Of a stretch of 64,000 nt of DNA, positions 1 to 11,374 are shown one piece after another. This DNA comes from Malaya genurostris (lineage: Eukaryota > Arthropoda > Insecta > Diptera > Culicidae). How positions within the stretch are numbered: the stretch's first letter is position 1; the number at the start of each line of letters is the position of its first letter. The notes below the pieces were generated by a model. That model saw only the letters and a program-made list of their open reading frames with translations. It was not told the DNA's origin and made no database searches. The stretch lies in contig NC_080570.1 of NCBI RefSeq assembly GCF_030247185.1, positions 7,475,161 through 7,539,160 on the forward strand, written 5' to 3'. Made by a program: the position numbers and the translations under genes.

Positions 1-266
1 GTGGGGAAAATAGACGGTCCTCTAAACACTAGAACTAGAAACTACGGGAGCTTTTGAAACCTGAAACAGATAGGTGAAAGTATTTCTGCTTGGACAGAAA
101 TTTATTTGGGTAGTTGGGCATCGATAGGAATCTGGGGTTATTCCGGGGAGGAGGTTTGACGAAAAACAATAACGGAACGAAAAATAAAAATTGGAACTGG
201 GTATCAAGCAGAGGACGAAACAGAACACGTGACAGGTGTGGGGGACTAGAAAACGAACGGACTTAC
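1..266 (-). other. Syp intron, downstream of the RRM1 exon
   Basis: Intronic sequence following the GTAAGT donor at 261-266. I looked for the next family segment (the end of RRM1, with a conserved Asn-rich turn) and did not find it, so the next coding exon is outside the window. No repeat recognised. Confidence 0.8.
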
Positions 267-508
267 CTCCCTCACTGCATTGCAGGCGGCGTCTCGTGAG
301 GTGAAGGTGACGAACGCGTAGCCCCGATTCGTACCCGTCATCGGGTCCATCATCAGGCGGAGATCCCAGATTTTGCCACACTTTTCAAACAGCGGTATCA
401 GCTCGTCCTCGTACATATCCTTTGGTATTTTACCGCAGAACACCTCACAACCGTTACCCGGAGTGCCGCCTTCCCAGTTTGGAGGGGGCCCACCGTACTT
501 TCGTTGTC
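267..508 (-). CDS. Syp: Syncrip/hnRNP Q, fourth coding exon (most of RRM1)
   Basis: This exon encodes residues 149-229, that is GQRKYGGPPP, the glycine-rich WEGGTPGNG linker and most of the first RNA-recognition motif. RNP2 is VFCGKI (about residues 171-176) and RNP1 is RGYAFVTF (about residues 210-217), each with the aromatic residue that stacks on RNA bases. The acceptor is TTTTACAG|GACAAC and the donor GAG|GTAAGT, both strong. The exon ends in phase 0 after AVRE, where RRM1's last strand is still missing, so the rest of RRM1, RRM2, RRM3 and the RG-rich tail lie beyond the left edge. The family normally has about 500-700 residues, so roughly a third of the protein is encoded here. I see no disabling change. 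Confidence 0.97.
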
Positions 509-584
509 CTGTAAAAGCGAAAAAGGCAAATCGCGCCGGATTAGTCTCGGGTCGTGAGTCACGATTCGACACCGCATACGATAC

Positions 585-712
585 CTGTGGTCACATCGAG
601 TGTGTATCCTGTGCGTTCCAGAATCGCTTTGATTTTGTCCTCGTCGGGACCTTTCGCTTGTACTGTTATTGCAGGTGTGGGAAGTCCTTGTTGGGTGGCT
701 CTGCTTTTCTGT
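585..712 (-). CDS. Syp: Syncrip/hnRNP Q, third coding exon (linker to RRM1)
   Basis: This 128-base exon supplies the last base of Arg106, residues 107-148 and the first base of Gly149. It encodes the linker between the NURR domain and RRM1. The first half (QKSRATQQGLPTPAITV) is variable among species. The second half contains KGPDEDKIKAILERTGYTLD, the signature that precedes RRM1 in every hnRNP Q/R protein. I placed the acceptor at ATTGCAG|ACAG because an in-frame TAA lies just upstream, and because this choice keeps the reading frame through the CG|A junction. The donor is ACCACAG|GTATCG. The next intron is 76 bases. The two short flanking introns are typical of insect genes. A different acceptor a few bases away cannot be excluded but would break the frame. 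Confidence 0.95.
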
Positions 713-784
713 CTGCAATCGGATTAAACACAGGGTTAGGGTTAGTTGCATTATTGCGCCCCGCACATTCCATGGCCGCCTTAC

Positions 785-978
785 CGGTAGGTTTTCATAA
801 CCCCGCACAGGTAGGCCGATTTGTTCGACACATGCTCCAGGTTGGACTCTAGGAACTGGCTCAGGACGTTCAAGGCACCGTCGACGGGGAACTCTTTCAG
901 TGCGTCCAGGGCTCGTTCGTCCAGTTCGGAGTGAGCGAGCTTGCCGGTTTTGTAGATGTCGTCCAGTTTGCCGGCAAC
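785..978 (-). CDS. Syp: Syncrip/hnRNP Q, second coding exon (NURR domain)
   Basis: This 194-base exon encodes residues 42-105 plus two bases of residue 106. It carries most of the NURR domain (N-terminal unit for RNA recognition), an acidic helical module which in human SYNCRIP helps bind short RNA motifs. Diagnostic stretches are KLDDIYKTGKL, HSELDERALDAL and SAYLCGVMKTYR, the last being strongly conserved across animal hnRNP Q and R. The acceptor reads CCCCAG|GTTGCC and the donor CTACCG|GTAAGG. The codon split CG|A restores Arg with the next exon, which gives the family-typical YRQK. The exon lies 72 bases from the following exon, and that short intron contains a CTAAC branch-point-like motif. 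There is no frameshift or stop. Truncation is excluded on both sides because the neighbouring exons join in frame. Confidence 0.96.
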
Positions 979-1400
979 CTGGGGAGGATGGTGAAAAACA
1001 GAAAGAATAATTAATATCCTGTTTAAATTTTAAATGACAGATTATTTCTATATTATTATAAAGTGGCAAGGTATAGCTTGACAGGTTGAAATCTTCACAT
1101 AATTAGTGAAGCGTGCAGCTTAGTCCAACCAACCGCTTTCTGACTCAATTTTGGTTTCGAGGGAAGACGATATTAGAAAACTTTTGGGAATATTTACTAA
1201 ATGTACAGAAAGTCATATAAAATAAACTTTCCAAAACAAGGAATATCTGATGAATTCCAGCTACCGTTCAAAAAAGGAATCCGCCTGTTATTTCAACAGA
1301 TAATACATCCTGTTTCGGAACGGTCTCTTCGATCATCACGCACAGTTCAAACAATGCGTATTTCCCACGCAAAACCCACACCTTAAGAAGATTTGGATCG
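979..1400 (-). other. Syp intron 2, proximal part, nothing recognised
   Basis: AT-rich intron sequence next to the acceptor at 979-981. No ORF, repeat or RNA gene could be supported here. Confidence 0.7.
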
Positions 1401-2370
1401 AAATTAACCGCATATTTCAATCTGCTGAAGTCCCTGGGTAATAAACCTGAATTTTGTCGTTTGCGTCACTTATAACATTATATTCAAGGAATCAGCAAAG
1501 ACAGTTGACAGGATCTTCAAACATGGTTCACAACCCAAAAGTAGCTCCCAACGAATTAAACCTTGTTAAAATCGGTTCAGTCATCTCTGAGAAAATAGAG
1601 TGGAAAGAAAAAAAAATGCGTATTGTCGCTTACGTCATTAATACTATTATATCCGGAAACGGTAATGACTTTAGATGATGTTCAAATTTGATTCACAACC
1701 CAAGAGTAGCTTTCAAACGAGCGAAACGATGTGCGAAAATCGGAAAAATACCAAAATTAGCATAAAAAAATAGCATAATTTCAGGAATTCATAAAAAATT
1801 CACAGCTCTGGAAGTCCGTATTATAGTTGCGCTGGTTTGGAAACTTACATAAGAAAATCGGCATAATTAAGACAAAATATTTACTACATTAATTAAAACA
1901 ATTTAAAAAAATATACATATTCTTTTTAATATACTCTAATACTAATACTTTTTACTCTAAAAACCCTATCCCCGAAATCGAAAGTTGGATCTGAATAAAA
2001 ATCGGGATAGTTTAACGGTATCTGTAGACCTCTCAGTTGAATCTACGATGGTAAAATTCGATTCAACCATCTTCGAAAAAAATTACTACCCTAACTTTCA
2101 CTTTTTTGGTGCATATCACCCTCTAATTCCGGTACCGGAAGTCGGATCCAAATGAAATTCAGGAACTGTATATGGGACCACAAGACCTTTCGTTTGAATC
2201 TAAGATTGTGAAAATCGGCCATCTACGAGAAAATTGAGTGACATTATTTTCACTTTTTGGTGCACTTCACCCTGTCACTTCGCAACCGAAAGTCGAATTC
2301 GTATGAAATTCAAGAATTTTGTATGGAACTATAAGACCTATCATTTGAATCTAAGTTTGTGAAAAATATA
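1400..2370 (+). repeat. Degenerate tandem repeat, about 155-166-base period, orientation A
   Basis: Recurring blocks such as CCGGAAGTCGGATCC, followed by AGACCTTTCGTTTGAATCTA and AAAATCGG, return at about 1975, 2130 and 2285. Related GGTTCACAACCCAAAAGTAG and GATTCACAACCCAAGAGTAG blocks occur at about 1525 and 1690. The same family appears at 34.0, 35.3, 36.7, 40.3, 42.0 and 58.8 kb in this orientation, and in the opposite orientation at 10.2-12.4, 16.4-17.2 and 49.8-50.4 kb. It is non-coding and mobile-element derived. Confidence 0.75.
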
Positions 2371-2876
2371 TATGTATATGACATTCGACCTTTCTGTCTC
2401 GGTTGATAAGTCGGTTTTCACAGTAATTGTTTATAAGAAGCGCAAAACCACATTTTCTTAGAGAAATAATATTCAGAACAAAATAAAAATAAATTTTGTT
2501 TTCACAATGTACAATTTCTCCCCATCGTCCCAAAAGTTACCTACAAAATTGTCGAAAACACCAAATCACCTCAACAATCCGTTTATGAGGCATACCTCTT
2601 TTTTTCAAATTTTCACGGAGTTTCTATTTAGGCCCTTCTCAAAAGCCCTTCGCTAGGTTTAAAATGGTTTGAAACTGATTATGCAAATTGTCATTTTTGG
2701 TCATGCAGAATACTTATTCAACTACTTATGAGAAGTGTTCCGTCACATTCTAAGCGCAGCTCAATTGAATGAAAACAGTTTTAATGGGGGCGAAAATGGT
2801 TTTCAGGTCCAGAGTCCTGTCTTTAGGGTAGGGTCAGAGGGGTAGGGTTTTTTTTCCCAATCCCTCTGTCATTGAG
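2370..2876. other. AT-rich intron sequence, nothing recognised
   Basis: No ORF with family features and no clear repeat copy seen. It ends in a T-run and a short pyrimidine-rich stretch. Confidence 0.5.
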
Positions 2877-4293
2877 CAGAGCTGGGAAAATCAAAAATCT
2901 TTGTTGATCTAAGATCACTGCATGTCAAAACCAGAAAAGATCTAAATTCTAAAACAATCACTACTGATTCGATCGGAAATGATTGATGTCGAAAATCGTG
3001 TCTAATGTGATCAGCAAAATTGTACAGTGGGGTGAGTAAATTAGCTAAATTAATAAATTTTGCATTATATGAGCATTGAAAGATGATGTCTTTCAAACGG
3101 ATAGACTAAAGTTATGCATTTATAATTTTAGTTAATTTGAATGAGCTTGGGTGCACCAATCTCAAGGAATTATCAACTTTCTAGCTTTGTTACCAATGTT
3201 TGGTTTTGATTGTACACGGTACAGCGATTAAGAAAAATTATAACCACTTTTCTAGAAGTGTGACATAAAGAATGAAAGAATTTCAATGAATTCATTTTAT
3301 CGGTCACATCGCAATCACACATCGTGTTGGCGGAGTTATATCATCAATAACAACAGTAAATAATATTATCATATGTGCTGGGATTAATAATAATTGAAAT
3401 GATAAGAAAAACATGTTAAATCACAAAGCATGTTATGCAGTTAATGCAGTAATTAATTTACCATATTTAGCTTAAATAGTAGACGCAGTAGTAACAGGAG
3501 CGCATGATATCGCAACGCTAATTCAAACGCTGCGCATGCTGTGTGTCTTCCATTGATTTCTCCGATATGGTTCGCTTAACATAGAACGGACACCAGTGCG
3601 AGAGCGAATTTCTCTCGATGACCTGTCTGAGAATCAAAGGTTAGCTCGCTGCTGTGGGGATTCTCTCTGAAGCAACAAACGGTCGCTTATTTTCGTTTCG
3701 CGATCCGATTCTATACAGGCAGTTGATAATTGCGATAGAATCATTTTACTATTGCCACCTATTCTAACTATGTGCATATAACCTTTGTATATGTTGTGTC
3801 TATGAAAATATCTGTGAATGCTTCACACAAGGATTTTGAAACATTGCAACCTAGTATGACAATCATCAAGTCGAATCATCGAATCGATTTTCGGCGATAA
3901 CTGTCACTTTGCGATTTTCTCTCGGTAAATTCTACACAGCAACAATCATTATTAGACTGTAATTTTTTTTAAGGGCCGTGAAATAACTCAGAGTATGAAG
4001 TGGAGCGAAGAAATGTAGAAAAATTCTCTCGCGGTTCATGAGTTCTTGTAGCATCTTCAACCGGATTGAAAATGTTGTATACAATATTGATAAATATCCA
4101 GCAGCTTCTGTCCAATTTTCGGCAATCACCAACACTGCCCACAATGATAAAAGCTGACCGAATCAGTACCGATTTATAGAAAACTCATCTACTGATTTTA
4201 AAAAGATCAGATTTATCGGGAACGATCACAAGCGATTTTCTTGGGTAGTGATCTCGATTTGACGATATTTTGATTTTGATTTTTCCAACCCTG
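2877..4293. mobile_element. Possible old TIR element with hAT-like termini
   Basis: The left end reads CAGAGCTGGGAAAATCAAAA and the right end, read in reverse, CAGGGTTGGAAAAATCAAAA. In both, a GATCACT motif follows within about 50 bases. Such CAGGG-type ends recall hAT elements. No exact 8-bp target duplication is visible and no transposase is recognisable. The middle (3480-3760) looks like low-copy DNA. This may be a decayed non-autonomous element or two unrelated ends. Confidence 0.3.
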
Positions 4294-4605
4294 TTGATGG
4301 ATTTATCAAAGATTAAGTTTAACTAAGTTGATGATGACCGATCATCATAACAATCAAATTCTAATATATTCTGTCAGCTAGTTTGATGGGATTTCATTTG
4401 AACATTTTGTAAATCCTTTTGGGACACTATGTATTCAATGCAGTGTTTCCCTCACGCATCGTAGACTAGGCTAGACTTTGACTTTTTTAAACTTCTTCCA
4501 TCCCCCACTGCACCAGGAATCAAAACAAATTGGTTCAAGTGACACGTTTATCTGGTTATTAGATTATTTAGGTCTTCTGATAATTTAAAAGAGCATGAAA
4601 CTAAC
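4294..4605 (-). other. Syp intron 2, distal part up to the donor
   Basis: Intron sequence beginning (in transcript sense) at the GTTAGT donor. Nothing else seen. Confidence 0.6.
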
Positions 4606-4730
4606 CTTTTTGTCCAGACCATACTCCAGCAGTTTGGTGTAGTCTTCTGTCCGTTCGCCATCGCCAGCGCCTTCGCCCATTTTCTGGTTTGCCATTTCGT
4701 CCACCAGTTCACCATTACCTTCGGCCATGT
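4606..4730 (-). CDS. Syp: Syncrip/hnRNP Q, first coding exon (start codon 4726-4728)
   Basis: This exon encodes the first 41 residues of the hnRNP Q/Syncrip RNA-binding protein, which regulates mRNA localisation, stability and translation in neurons, muscle and germline of insects. The exon opens with an AC dinucleotide after a pyrimidine-rich acceptor (TTTTCAG) and the ATG follows at once, so the start is set by the splice site and the upstream leader must lie in a distant exon. The peptide begins MAEGNGELVDEM and is rich in Glu, Asp and Gly, as expected for the acidic N-terminus before the NURR domain. It ends with EYGLDKK in phase 0 at an AAG|GTTAGT donor. It continues without a frame change into the exon at 785-978 after a 3627-base intron. 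The identification is certain at family level because the downstream exons match conserved family motifs. Isoform structure is not known from this window. Confidence 0.95.
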
Positions 4731-6379
4731 CTGAAAATAAACGAAATAAAATTTGAAGGTTAATTACAATTCGATTAAATTGACACTAGAGAGAAAAGTT
4801 CATTCTGGTTCGACAAAAAGAGAGAGAGCGAAGGATGCCGGGTGAAAGCACGTACGCATGGTAATGCGTCACGACCTCGCCCGCTTTGTGCGAGGTCAGT
4901 TTTTCCACCTACTCGCTTCGACGCATCGCGCGACGCAAACCCCTTACGATATCCCGTGTACGCATCGGCGGAACAGAACAGACCGATGTTAACCGGGTGA
5001 AAGAACAAACAAAGAGCGCCGCGCCGTCGAGTCACACTCTCTCGGCGCATGCCCAACAGCATGTGGCCGCGTAATCACGGGGCAGTCGCATCATCGGAAC
5101 AATGCAAAACTCTCGCGTTATCTCCCGGCATGTTAAATTGGTAACAAAACCCGATCTCTTTCCTCCCCTTTCGATCGTGAAATAGAAGAAAAAAAAAGTT
5201 GCAAAACTGGCTAGCGAATTTAGTTCAAGGCCACACCCGCGTCAACGCACACTACGCATCAATCAGCAATAAAAAGAGAGAGCGAGTGAGGGTCTACGCA
5301 CAGCCAACTAGACGCGCCGCAAAAATTAAAAAAAAAACTAATAATAACAAATCCGCACATCTACCAGGGTCGCGAAATTTACGCACCACACAAATGCACC
5401 ATAGCCCACCACACGCATATTGGCAAAAATTTGGCTACGAACGGGTAAAGTGTGAGATAGAGGGAATAGAATAGAGACGACGGGCTACATTTTTTTCTTT
5501 CTATCACGTCTCTTCTTAATTGCAACATTCGCGCAAATATTTAAAGGACGGCCAGAATCGGCACCGGGTACATCCATCCGCGTTTTGTCCATCCAGCAGA
5601 ATAAATTAATATGAACCGTAAATGATGCACTGCCTGCCCACTGCGAGGAAGGGGGTTCGATAAGCACCAACAACATGCGCGCGTGAGATGAGACCTTGGT
5701 GGAAGAACCAGAGAACCGGCGTGAGAGCGAATGATGTGAGGGTAAATCGGGAGAGCGGATTGCGTTAGGATGAACCGATGGTATTCGGAAAGGATCACAT
5801 TCGTACCGGTCAACAAAGCAGGCCTGACCTACTTCTAGCCTACTGTGTGTGTGGCTGTCTGTCTATCTGCCTAGTCACCACTATCACAGTAGGCAGAAAC
5901 GCAGAAACACGCATTGTCGGTCGGCCTCTTTCTCTCTGTCTTTTCCTCTCGCTTCGCGTTCTCATTTTTTTTTAGATGATCTCACAGCGGTGCGTTGATT
6001 TCGCACTCTCGCACCGGTGTCGCTCGCAAAACGTATCCGCGAAAAGCTGCGTGACGCACTTTTTGCTTCCTCCTTCTCCTTCGGGTCTACCCCGCCAACC
6101 CCTCACGATCGTAGATGGCTGGTTATTCGCAATCAGCGCACTGCGAATTGTGTTGCTGCGACCGGCGTGCGTTGTTCGTTCGGTTTTCGAGAGCCGTAGC
6201 AAGCGCGCGGGCTGACCTCGAATTTCGCATCGTCCCCACCCACCCCCCTCGCTGTTGCCCGGCCGCGGGGGGACCAACGATTTGCAAGAAAAGTAGGTCA
6301 ATGCTGCGTGTGTTGGTCGTCGTCGTTGTTGAAATATTTAGCGTTCAGGCGAATGGATGAAGCGCGTAGACAAAAGGCA

Positions 6380-6381
<2 letters not shown>

Positions 6382-6417
<36 letters not shown>
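6382..6417 (+). repeat. (GA)n microsatellite
   Basis: Alternating GA with a single interruption, about 36 bases. In insects such tracts in leader or promoter DNA can bind GAGA-type factors, but here that is only a possibility. Confidence 0.9.
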
Positions 6418-7917
6418 TTGGCAAAATGTGCGTTTCGCGAACGGCCAATGTGAAATGCGAATTTGAGTCTATGGGAACGGAACGTGGGGACGGGATGTTT
6501 TGTAGGATTTTAGGTTGAGTGCGTGAGTTTTATTTTTTTGGAGGTTTCTTTATTCGTTCAATCCATCAGTTGGGGAAGGATTGGCAATGTGTGTGCTGCT
6601 GTTGTGTCTTGTTTTTTTTTGCAATTCAATTTTCGCACCGCTAAAAGTGCGAGGCACGACCCGCCGAAACTGAAACCGCGGGCTGCAGTTGTAGAAGTCT
6701 CAGCGATGCGAGTGGATCTCGGCAAGATAAACGGTGCAAAGTCGGGTGAAGATGGCATATTTTTTTTTAGTGCGAGAGTGTCACGTTTTGGCTTCTTCCG
6801 GCTGTGAATCAAGATTCACAGGATCCTCCTGCGTGCTTGAAACTACTTAATTGATTTGGTTTTGTGACAAAAATGTGGTGACCTACTTTGATGTTGTTTT
6901 TATCTAAGAGCGAAACGTGGTGCGTGTGGAAACTACTGCAACGGGTTGCTTCGATTTAGAGCCGATCTCACGAAAAAGCAACAAGTTTCTCGGTACTGTG
7001 AAACCTTAGTGCGGCTCTGTTCGATGGTGAGTTCTTCTCAATGGACGCCATTTTCGCACTGGACCCTTTTCGCGGCACAATTCAACACTTTGACATCGTT
7101 CCGGGTCTCGTTGAGGATCGCTCGGTTTAGGCTTAACTATTCAAGGCTTTCGCGAGCTAAGATTGAAGTGATTTTCCGACCGAAACGCAGTGATTTTCCT
7201 GCAATCGTAGCACCAGTGACGTCACGATTGTGCACCAACACTACATAAGAAAATGTGTGAGCTACTTAAAAAATCTCAAATCGCTACCGCAACTACCATC
7301 ACAACACACAAGAAAAGTTGAACTTGGCCTATAATAAAGGAAGAAGTGCCGTTTTGCGTGAAAAAATTCTGCAAATTGCAGAGAAGACAAGACGCTGAAT
7401 TGTAACTACGTGAATATCGCTTCTGACGTATCGAATTCGCGGAGGAATTAAAATCGCATCCATTGCTCGGCGGTGACAGGATAGAGTCGTGGGAAGGCGT
7501 GTCAGTGTGTGCGTGTGAGTGCGTGTCGCTGTGTCCGTGCGGTGATTTTCGCCCCATCAAACGAAGGGATGAGGGGGAAGGCGTTCTGCAGGGTGGTTGG
7601 GGAGAAACACCCGAACGAACGAACGAACGAAAAAAAGTGGATCTCCTCCCATCCCAAAATTGTGTTGGTACAACGTATGTGAAAAGTATCATTCACAAAC
7701 TCACACACACACACACACTCTAAAAGACCCATACTGCCAACCAGCAAGCAAAGCCAACTTTTGGCACTGACTGGTTCACCAAATTCGCAACTTTTGCGAA
7801 TTTCCGTCAAATTTCATTATGCTTTGCACCTTGCATCGCACACTCAAACCATCAAACCCCGAGGAGGACAGACCTCAGTTCGCAAACTGCCGGGGGAAAT
7901 ATGGGCTTTGGCTTTGT

Positions 7918-7936
7918 GGGGGGGGGGGGGGGGGGG
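7918..7936 (+). repeat. 19-base G run
   Basis: Uninterrupted run of 19 G followed by CGGAGGAGG. Potential G-quadruplex on the plus strand, C-run on the Syp sense strand. The length may be affected by sequencing. Confidence 0.85.
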
Positions 7937-8830
7937 CGGAGGAGGAGGCCTGTCGAAATGTGCTCATTCCGCTGCTGGGGTACCGTTTGATTTCGGGTTC
8001 CTGTTTGGAACGCTGTGCTGCTACACCGAAATTCACACGAACACTTGCACGCTCAGCCGACTCCGACTCTCAATACAGATGATGTAGCCCACAGAAAACG
8101 TTCGGCCAGGTCAACGACCCCGGGTATAATGACCTTCATACACGCGTTTTTAGTATCCGAAATTACGACTATTCTAAAATCATCTGTGCCAATCTTTTTT
8201 TTCCGTAGAACCGCGGCCTCCGGAGCTTGTCCAAAGGTTCGCCACTTACCGAAGCAACAGCCGCCGAACCGAAATTTTTCGTTTTCGCCGCAATCCAACC
8301 GCTCTTTTCGTGTGAATTCCCGAAGTCTGCACACCACACACCAAACTTCGATCACCGCATCAAAACTGGCTTCGCCCGGAAAAGGGATCCAGATCCCGGA
8401 AAATAATAAAAACGTTCTAAATCTACTGCGTATCTACTGAAAACTATGCTACTAGCAACTGGTGAACTCCATCCTGCCGTGCTCTAGTCTAGTTAGAGTG
8501 TGAAAACTACCTCTGCCTTTGCCACTGCTGCCTATTGATGATCAAGGCGATGACGACGAGTGCTGCGACGACGATGGTGGAGCAGCAAAAGGAGAAGGAG
8601 GCGACGGTGGTGGCGGCGGCGGTGTTGGAGCTGCGGTGATGATGAACGCCACTCACTACCCAGGCACCGGCAGGCAGGCATGCTGAGGTAGAGGGCAACT
8701 AGATGTGAGGCAAGGAAACCCGTGGGGTGGCGGGTGGTGGGTGGTCGAATACAACGCTTACAACAAGACACAACACACCACATGCCACCTACCTGTGGTG
8801 AATGAGGAAAGGGGAGGGGGAGGATGAAAG

Positions 8831-9654
8831 GAAGATAAGTGAGTGTAGCAATGGGGGATCTGCGAGTCGCGAAATTAATTATGCTTCAACCATTCTTCTT
8901 CGCTAGGTTCCTTTGTTTCGACTGCCGATTTTTTGTTGTTGCTGCTTCTTTCGAGGATTGCAGCGAAGGATAATGAAGGAGACCCTTGAACTTTGGCTGG
9001 ATGCGATTATGGCCTACACCGCGCGATAATTACGGCACAGGTATGTGTTGTCGACTTTCTTCTTCTCCCATTTAGCGCACCGAATTCTAGAGGCGGCAGT
9101 TGCTATCGCGGCCGTGTCCGGGAAAGTGGGCTAATCAGTGCAAGGTTGCAAACGATTCAATTGTTCATTTGTTTACAAATATTGACCCGGTGATTGTGGC
9201 TGCTGCGGTTGAACGAAATTGCGAAACAATTCTGACAGATTGATTTTCGCAAGGTGGTTGGCTCAGTTGCTTGCTTTGAGGTTAGGTCTTCTGTCGGTGC
9301 CGCGAAAGCACGACTGTCGATCACAAAGAGCACAGAACAATTTTTAGAATTTTGTTTAAGAATTCGATAGCAATCATTATTTTCCTTATTTTCATAATTC
9401 AGACGAGTGATGTGAACGATAAGTTCCGAATGACAAATTTTCTAAAGATGCACTTTAATGGCAATTAGAACGAAATAACGGAGCTGCGCTTCATGTTCTA
9501 CTATCACTACGAAAGAAGACGTTTTCTGCATAACAAAATTTGCAATTCAAGTAAAAGATAAACATTGTGGATACAATAATTGGTAGCTTCATTTTAATCT
9601 TTTGTTTTCATAGTATTTAATATTATATAATCGATTCGCCATTCGATTCTAAAT
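8831..9654. other. Transition from island to AT-rich intron, nothing recognised
   Basis: Mixed composition. No coding or repeat feature supported. Confidence 0.5.
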
Positions 9655-10170
9655 CACAAACATGAACTTAGCAAAGAACTATCTCCGATGAGAGCACAAA
9701 TAGATGACTAATTTGTTGCTAATCAGTTGCTTATTAGTTAAGGTGGTTTTGAATTAGTTGCTCAATTTATTTTTTATTTTTTCGAGTGGTTCACTAAGTT
9801 TAATGTTATTGAAGTTAACGAAGAATCCTTGTCTTGAGTAAGCTTGAAAACAAATCGAAACCCAGTGAACAATTTGTTACTAATTAGTTGCGAATAAGCT
9901 ACGGTGGTTCGGAATTTGTTGCTTAAACTTTTGTTTATTCGCAAAGCTCATACGGAGTTAACGCATCACTCTTTCTGAATAAGTTGGAAAATTTATTGAA
10001 ACCATGTGAATAATTTATTGCAAATTAGTTACGAATAAGTAACGGTGGATTTAAATTTGTTGCTCAAATGTTTGTTATTTTTACGAGTGCTTCGCTAAGT
10101 TCACATAAAATTACCAAATCGAAACCTAATGAATAATTTGTTGCAAATTAGTTGCTATCTGTGGTTTTCA
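9655..10170 (+). repeat. Tandem repeat of about 150-165 bases (AATTTGTTGCAAATTAGTTGC family)
   Basis: Three diverged units contain AATTTGTTGCTAATTAGTTGC-like blocks, then GGTGGTTTTGAATTTGTTGC, then CGAGTGCTTCGCTAAGTTCA. A second locus of the same family lies at 12885-13265. Confidence 0.8.
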
Positions 10171-11374
10171 ATATGTTTATTTTTGACCTTTCTCATATAG
10201 AATAGATATACAATCACTGGGAAAACCGACTTTTAATTCCAGCCCGTATACCATTCGACTCAGTTCGTTGAGATCGCAAAATATCTGAGTGTATGTAACA
10301 AAAATGTACACTCGATTGTCTCGGAGATGGCAGGAATTCAATTCAAATGAAAGGTCTCTTGGTCTCATAACCTGCTATTGAATTTTATCCGGATACGATT
10401 CCCGGTTTCAACGTTGCAGGATAAAATAAGCGAAACATAAATAAAAAACCTGTTTTAATCCACCTAGTGATGTAATGATGCCTTTCTCATATCAATCATA
10501 CTATTATATATAATACTGTGGTATTTCCCAGAATAATTTCCTTCGATTCTTAAAAGAATGACCGAAATCGGTTTGTTTGACCGTCTACTGATAAAAACTA
10601 TCAATTGGAAAAGATTTGAGGTCGATTTAGAAAACTTTTTACGGTTTTTCGCTCTTTTCTTTTTGCCTTTCTCATATAGAAAGGTTATGCAATCACTGTA
10701 AAAATCGACTTTTGAACCGAGGCCCTGAGGGCCGAATGTCATATACCATTCGACTCAGTTCGTCGAGTGCGCAAAATGTCTGTATGTGTATGTGTGTATG
10801 TGCGTATGTGTGTATGTAACGTTTTTTTGCACTAACTTTTCTCGGAGATGGCTTAACTGATTTTCACAAACTTAGATTCAAATGAAAGGTCTTGCGGTCC
10901 CATACAAAATTCCTAAACATTATTTAGATCCGACTTCCGGCTCCGGAGTTATGGGGTAAAATGTCGAGTGCGCATTCTCAATGAAAGAATCCAATCCAAC
11001 AGCCTCATTTTCAATATTTTACTGTCTCATTCGTAAATAACCGACACCAGAATAAACGAAGAGAGACGAAGCATATTCGTTTCTCATTGAAAAAATAAGA
11101 GAGAATAATTGCCAACGTCACTCTTTCCTCTATGACAAGACGAAACTACTACAAATTCAAGCACCAACAGGCTGAACCGATTTTTACAAATTCACTATAT
11201 ATCATAATCAGATTCAAATGAAAGGTCTTGTAGTTCCCTACAAAATTCCTGAATATTATTTGGATCCGACTTCCAGTTCCGGAATTATGGGGTAAAATGT
11301 GCAACATAATAAAAATATGTGTACTAGCTTTTCTCGGAGATCAAAATCAGATTCAAATGCTTTATAGGTTTATA

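Larger units (their letters stand above)
4731..8830. other. GC-richer low-copy island upstream of the Syp start exon
   Basis: About 4.1 kb with higher GC, many CpG dinucleotides and simple repeats, and without copies of the interspersed families that dominate the rest of the window. Open frames up to about 140 codons occur on both strands, but none shows a recognisable domain, plausible exon structure or conserved motif. In context it is probably regulatory and leader DNA of Syp. The ACAG|GTAGGT at 8793 could serve as a minus-strand donor, but it also follows a pyrimidine tract and could equally be an acceptor. Confidence 0.5.

Noticed and set aside
731..745. TTAGGG-like motif (GGGTTAGGGTTAG)
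   Set aside because: Only two units, and it lies inside a 72-base Syp intron where its complement supplies the CTAAC branch-point-like sequence. Not telomeric.
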